Part shown: positions 57,701 through 64,000 of the stretch, piece after piece
How positions within the stretch are numbered: position 1 is the stretch's first letter
Layout of the letters: each line of letters starts with the position of its first letter
NCBI GenBank assembly: GCA_018894105.1
Contig: CM032117.1
Span: 45,060,501-45,124,500, forward strand
Source of the DNA: Jacaranda mimosifolia
Lineage: Eukaryota > Streptophyta > Magnoliopsida > Lamiales > Bignoniaceae
Length of the DNA: 64,000 bases
Direction: 5' to 3'
Notes under the pieces: model-generated
What the model saw: only the letters and a program-made list of their open reading frames with translations
The model's database searches: none
What the model was told of the DNA's origin: nothing
Position numbers and translations under genes: made by a program

Positions 57701-60700
57701 ATCAAAGGGAATCAAAAGTAGACCTACCTAATTACAGTGGAAGGAAAACTAAATGGTAAGCCTTTGAGTTCATCACGTTTGAAATTCAGAATTGGCTCGA
57801 GAGGTCTTGGGATCCCTCCCTGCATAAAAATTTCAAAAACTTATAACAGACAAGGCAAGATATATCCATCGCCAGAAAGCTTTCAGACAATGCAACAACA
57901 CTTACCAAATACTGGAGTATCAGAGGGCAAGCAATGGCAGGGTCAATATTCCCAACTATGACAACAGTAAAAGTTGATGGATCCTTAAAACAATTGTTAA
58001 AATATTCACAAGCTCTGAAGGGATCAACTTTCCGTAGGTCACCAATTTTAATTGGCTGCAAGGAAAACTATCCATGTTATTTTGAAGGTATACAATAAAT
58101 AAATAACCTAAAAAGGATAGATAGCTTACTCTAAAAAAATAGGAATTTCCATAATTGATCTCCCTCACACGGTTAGCAAATGCTGTATAAGGATCTCTCT
58201 CTTGAGCACGAACAGATTCTTCTGCCATTTGCATCACTATTTTCACATCTTCTTCCCTTGGTTCTAGGTTTGTTACAAAAAGTTGATAGACCAACTGGGA
58301 GGCAGAAAGAAGAACAAATAATGAAAAAAATAAGTTGGATATTACATGCAATGAATGGTTAATATGATAATGGTTATTGAATATGAATGAAGCTCATAAA
58401 AGCACTGCAGTCAGTACTATTACCCCATACAGCATTTAGTCAAAAGAAACAGGTTGCAAAAACAACAATTTTCTGCTCATCTCTTTGGAATATTAATATA
58501 TATGAGAATCTACAGAAAGAGTACCTGAAATACACCAATCACGATCATCATTGGTGAAACTTTACTTTATAAGATCTGTTAGGGGAAGATACATAGCTAA
58601 ACAGGACTCGTTCCAGAATAACTTTATTAACCAAGGTCGAGATAAACAGGATCTACTTAAAATTGGGTCCTACATGATCATAGTTTGGTTCAGTTATTTG
58701 TTTAACTTGTTTAAACCTATCCCTGGCCTTGGCAATTCTATACCATACTGTCAGCTGACATAATAGAATCCATCTCAAGATAGAGCCATAACATTTAATA
58801 TCAAGACCCCCTTCTTTCTCATAATGTTATGTAGATTATAAATTTAACTAGCAGCAACATATGTTTTACAAAATTTTTAGAGCATAAATGACTAACAAGA
58901 TTGTGAAAGCAAGCAAGCCAATGAAATAAGACACAGGGCAGGAATAATCATCTCATCTCCAAAACTTGGCCCCCACGAAATCCAGAAGTTGGCAAGAGCC
59001 TCGCGGAACAGTAGAAGTAACTAACTTAGATAACCCTTCCTCTTAGGAGATGGATGTAGTACTCACCAAAAACAACCATAAACTTCTAGAATATGATGAA
59101 GAAAGAGGTTACATGATAAGTAGTTTACAAATTAAACAAACCTGCAATGCAGTTTCCAAGTCTGAAGGCGAGCAATCACCAGAAAAACTTCGCATATATG
59201 CTCCAAGGCTTGTGCCTACTTCAGCTCTTTTACCAGCAAGCATATCCGTAAGCACCGAAGGTCTATGACCAAACACACCAATTTCACCAGCAATAGTAGG
59301 ACCCATTGAACACGAAAAATATTCGCATTCTTGGAGTTCAGACAATCCCCCATACGAGAAACCTGTAAATAAAACCTATTTAAACAAAGTGTTAATCTAA
59401 GTATATTTGTACAACTAGTATTGAACATTTAACGTTCTAACATCGCACGCAGTCAACAGAATCATATTTGACAAGCAGTCAACTGTAAGCAATGGATAAA
59501 AATCTTAATTGTTTTAAAGGCATGCAATTCTTTTTACTTTTTTCCCACCCAACCAATGGGAAAGAATGCATTATTCTATTAAGAGTAATATGCATCATTC
59601 ATCTGCAACCTGCTGATGTATCCTTCCTTAGCGAAAGTAATGCATATGCAAAAATATTTAGAACCCACACATTTTTCAGTTCAAAAAGAAAAGTAAGAAT
59701 TAACATATTGATTTCTAACATAGATCTTAATTTTGCTGTTCGCATCATGGTGCAGGATGCCTGCCATAAACATTATAAACCTCTTAATTCAACCTGAATC
59801 ATTTATCATTAAATTCATTCTTCCACAAAAGGAAAATTACAAGGATGATAAAAAATCATGGAGTTAGCACATTTTGCATCAATGAAGTGCTTGCCCCTTG
59901 ATATTTCTGCGCAGGTAATTACAAGTGTATTACACATACTGTAAAATAGGAAAGAACAGTTAAATCTACAATCCTTTTCTTCACAAGTGTGCAAAATAGT
60001 AACATGGTGCCTTTCATGAATAGACCTAATAACAACAGCAGGTGTCATCTAAGACCCATAGTTCATTTTAAAGTGATATTAAGTAAATAATCATAAAACC
60101 TTAGACCAAACATTTGTGAATATCAACTGAAGATTGTACCCTTTAAATAAGGTATCTAAAGCAAATGAGGTGAATATTCCATCCCTTCAACACACACAAA
60201 GGAAAAGGGAACAGAGAAAAACTGAGGTGTCACATTGATCTATTACACAAAAAGAAGAAAAGTGTAAGAGAGACTTTGTTGACATGCGCTGCTCAAACTT
60301 CAGTTTCTCAAGTTCTGCTATTTAAAAAAAGTAGAAAAAGATTGCGCACTCCAAATATATCAAGGTTTCCCACTTTCCCTATTGTTTATTCTCTCTTGTC
60401 ACCAGGGTGAACTCCAACAGCAAGGTCCAAACGATCATCCATTGCATACCCACCACAGGTCCTTAATGACCACCACCTCCCACCCCCACTCCAAGCACTA
60501 GCCAAATTTCAAACAAGAATTGTATATCATTGCATCAAGTCATAGGTTGTAAACGATACCTGTAGCTCAGAATACTCTCAGTTACATTATTATTACCTGG
60601 TCATCAAAGAAGTCCGTGCATTTATAGCAAACTCGCATGTCATTAGAAAGAATCAACTCAGTCGCCCCAATACTGGAATATTCAAACTGCTGCACCACAT

Positions 60701-63583
60701 GACTGAAACAAAACAAAACACATAAAATTCTGAAGCACAATTAGAAAAATAACTACCTACGTTGTTTTGATTACTATTTGTGAGGAACAAAGAAATAGGG
60801 CAAAAGACAGAATGAGTAAAATATGAAAACAGTTGCTGAACTTTTGAATCTAATAACATACCAAAGTACTTTTGAAATGTCTCCATTAATTGATAGCAAT
60901 ATAACAAGAAGACCCGGAGATACTCAATTATAAGTTGAATAACTAGAAGATGATGGTACTAAACTAGATCGAGTAGAGCATCTAATATTGCTGTTCTTGA
61001 AATTTTACAAGGCTTGAATCCATCATGTCAAGCAGATGCATGAACCATAAGTTAAAAACTTGCTAAAGACAACAGAACAGAAATAGTATGGATATTTAAA
61101 GAAAAAAATCGAATGAAAAAAACAACAAAGATCTTGCATCACAGCAAAATAAAATCTCAGTGTTCCATATGTACATAGCCACAGACTCACAAAAAAATCT
61201 GACAGGACCATCTATGCCAAATCCATGTTCTCCAGTGACTTATTCTTTGTGACAAAACCTCCGTGATATATTAGCAACTTGCCTCTGATATACTATTTAA
61301 GCCAAGAAAATATCAGTGCCTGCTTATAAGGGACATCCATGCCTGTTTCATTATCATTTCTCTTTGCTATCTACTAGTTCATGATGTACAAATAATGATT
61401 TCTTCAAGAAAGTTGATTCTAGTGATGAAGATTCAAGTAAAATGCCAAAGGTTTTTCACCAAAAATCCAGAAATCAGAAGAAGGGCAATATTTTCTGGTT
61501 AGAGATACTTCTTGTGTTTGAAATGGTGGGGGGTAAGGAGGATGTACGCTTACCCTGGATTTGGCTCTATACTAACAATTTCTTCCGGGATGTTTTCATC
61601 ATCCCAGGGAGAAATGCTTCCTTCTTCTTCAAAAGAGTTGACCCTTAAAACAACGCTCCTCAAATCATCCACTGTTGCAGCTGCTTGAGGCTCAATTGTT
61701 TTTATAACACAGCTAGATGATGTCCGAAAATTCTCGGAATATTTGGATACCTCGGAGGCCGATATATCTATCATTGACACGAATTAAAAAATAAAACTTA
61801 AGTGTACTCTACCATAAAAGAGCCCTAAAGGAAAGATTTACAAAATACTCACAGGGTAGAAGAGTTTTATGAAGTTGTGCCTCATATTCAATCCCAACAA
61901 CAGGTTCATTTCGGAGAAAATGCTGTACAATGAGAAGGACATCTTTACACATATGATGAAGTATGATTTTGTTTGAACCACTTGCATTCAGGAGAGGGGG
62001 GGGGGGGAGAGAGAATTACCTGTATGTATTCATCTCGTAAGTTAGTAGATTGCATTTGATCTCGCTCTAGATAGGCAGATTCAATCTCTGACATTAAAAG
62101 AGCCCGGGCAACGGATATTTCACGTTCAGAAAATCCATGTTTACGAACCCTAGCAACCTGAAAACTCATGCATAAGTGAAGTGAGAAAATAACAAGTTGG
62201 TCTATCGGGATAAAAGACACACCTCAATCAGCATTGATTCCAGTGCCTCAGCAGTCCCATTTTGCTTACAGGATGAAGTCATTATATAGGCCTTAGTTGA
62301 ATGAACAAGAACATCAGCAGCGGCTGAGCAAGAAAAGTAGGGTGGATCCTTCTTACGAGACAATTTAAAGAACCTCTGGTTCAAAGCATGAAAAAACATG
62401 GATTCAGCGAGTAAATTTCTGTAATCCTTTACGGTTTTCAGCTCATCCACTGGAACCTTGCAACTGATCATCACTGCTGACTGTTACAAATTAATTATGA
62501 AAGAAATATTAGTACATAAACATCTAAGTTTCCAGCAAAGAGGCAGCTGCAATGAAAACTGAACTTTAAAAAAAATAATGTTTCAAAAAAAGAAGATGAA
62601 GAATCCAATATTAACCCCAGCTGCTTCTGATTCCACAAAGCTCGAAAAACGTGGCTCCTCGTGTGTTGGGACTGCAAATTGCGGTATTACTGGAGGATCA
62701 ACTGTCGGAATTTTATCTCCAAAGTGAGTCTTTATCAATTCAACAACACTCTACCATGAAAGAAGAATGGAGGAAGGATAGAGAAGAACCAATTAATCTT
62801 GATGCTAGATGGATCTCTGTAAAAGGAAAAAGAATAAACAAAATTTAACCTGTGTATCAGGAAAATCTCCGACAGCAATCAAAGCCATATTCTGCATATT
62901 GTACCACTTATTATAGAACTGCTTCACAATCTCAGGGCTAACAGTACGGATCACCTTTTCAAGTCCAATGGGTAAACGGTCTGCATACTGCAACAAGAGA
63001 AGAAGATTACATCCTCCATAAAAGTTAGTGTAATGATATTTTGTAATTTTGGCACTTAGTCTTCCTTAAATTTCCAATGCAGCAAAACCAATAGGGAGGA
63101 AGGCTGGCCAGAAACTCCAGCAAAAAGAAGGCCTTACTTTTGAACCCTCCATCATGAGAACCCAATGAGCATCCTGCATCCTTCCATTGGCATTTCTGCT
63201 TCCTCTATACTCTTCCAGTACAGCTCCCCTTTCTTTTTCCAAGTCATCTGCTGATACACGAACCTGTGTCGCACAAGATATGAGATTGTTTGGGAAAAGA
63301 ATATACTGCAAGAATACAGATATAAGAAACCTTTACCTCAGAACTGAACTCCGCCAGGACTGAAATGGCCTGAGATAATAGGTCAGGCTTGTCAACAGGA
63401 ACAAATAACTCATACACAGTTTCATCAGCTGATGTAACAGCATTTTGGCAGGCGCCGAATTCAGCCCCAATACTTTCAAGAAACTTGACAATATCATGGT
63501 TTGTATATTTCTTGGTGGCACTGAAAGCTAAATGCTCAACTATATGAGCTACTCCACGCTCTTCCTCCTCTTCCAAAACTGAA
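54796..63583 (-). CDS. PQQL: M16 zinc metallopeptidase, PQQL-like (N-terminal exon(s) outside window)
   Basis: Pitrilysin/insulinase-family (M16) peptidase. Twenty minus-strand exons: 63337-63583, 63138-63263, 62850-62987, 62616-62750, 62223-62480, 62020-62157, 61853-61922, 61554-61767, 60597-60702, 59142-59375, 58130-58294, 57906-58055, 57728-57819, 57362-57443, 57130-57213, 56926-57042, 56748-56858, 56467-56547, 55068-55244, 54796-54876. All junctions are GT-AG and phases fit, giving 934 residues to the TGA. Inverted zinc motif HxxEH is HIVEH (63532-63546); ERGAVLEEYRG in exon 2 supplies the distal Glu. Two M16 halves follow (ADRLPIGLEKVIRT; later LRKVDPFRACEYFNNCF). The C-terminus ends in a hydrophobic segment, IMVGIAGSAVLGLSLW, then basic residues: a likely membrane anchor. 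Roughly 70-80 N-terminal residues are missing at the right edge. Confidence 0.93.
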
Positions 63584-64000
63584 CTGCCATGAATCAAAGC
63601 TAAGTTCAGTAAATGCATCGATTATTTAAGAAACTAAGCTGTCAAGAACTTATATTCGATTCATCTTTAAGAACGTTTACATAGGTCTATAACAAAGAAT
63701 AAAACATGACAGTAAAAAGTTTTAGCAATCCTCAGGACAAAATTAACTATGCATCAGGTAAATATTTCTTTCATGCAAGGGCCACAGAAGGACAGTATCC
63801 TATTAAGGTGGAAAAAAAAACATTTTCCAGAAAGGTAATCAGGATTAAGGTCTCTCTCACTCTCTTTCTCTTAAACTCAAATTCACAGAAATTACATCCT
63901 CGGGTCAAATCCTTTTTTCCCTAGTAAAACCACTATGACAATGTTACTCCTACATTTTAAAACATCTATGCAGATCCTGGCACTTACACAAGAGTTAAAT
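63584..64000 (-). other. Intron of the PQQL-like gene running off the window
   Basis: The acceptor GGCAG lies at 63584-63588. No upstream exon with a fitting donor is visible up to 64000, so the intron is longer than 417 bases. Confidence 0.6.

Overview
The window is nuclear DNA of a flowering plant, most likely a eudicot; the sequence does not let me name the species. The evidence is spliced genes with GT-AG introns for typical plant proteins, telo-box promoters, AT-rich spacers and several families of plant transposons. I can support four host genes: 40S ribosomal protein S30 (20.2-20.9 kb, minus), cytosolic asparaginyl-tRNA synthetase (39.7-43.4 kb, plus), 60S ribosomal protein L31 (46.8-48.7 kb, minus) and an M16-family zinc protease of the PQQL type (54.8 kb to beyond the right edge, minus). 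All four read as intact once introns are removed; the protease lacks only its N-terminal exon(s), outside the window.

Layout: 1-8.1 kb is the 3' part of a decayed Ty3/Gypsy element of the Tat lineage (gag end, protease, RT, two RNase H domains, integrase, a long antisense gene with its own TATA box, and a 3' LTR). 10.25-14.5 kb is a decayed Ty1/Copia element (Tork/Tnt1-like) with a 5' LTR only. 14.6-16.9 kb is an antisense LTR-internal-LTR-internal-LTR array of a second Copia family. 18.7-23.4 kb holds the S30 gene flanked by four non-autonomous hAT-like elements, three of them directly upstream of it. 23.9-24.9 kb is a degenerate tandem repeat. 25.4-31.9 kb is a young complete Copia element with nearly identical LTRs and a 5-bp target duplication, but with a gag/pol frame break and two stops in pol. 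35.0-39.5 kb is a satellite-like array of about 450-bp units that ends about 0.2 kb before the asparaginyl-tRNA synthetase start codon. The L31 intron carries a 289-bp TRIM element with a perfect target duplication. 50.1-54.3 kb contains a decayed LTR fragment and two more DNA-transposon-like elements.

Three of the four host genes (S30, L31, asparaginyl-tRNA synthetase) belong to the translation machinery, and each has a telo-box (AAACCCTA-type) near its start, as expected for co-regulated growth genes in plants. The genes do not form an operon or pathway cluster. Most of what is unusual is in the repeats: the antisense gene of the Gypsy element, the tandem Copia LTR array, the hAT-like cluster, the young Copia copy and the 4.5-kb tandem array. 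I found no feature that I can defend as a wholly new biological system.
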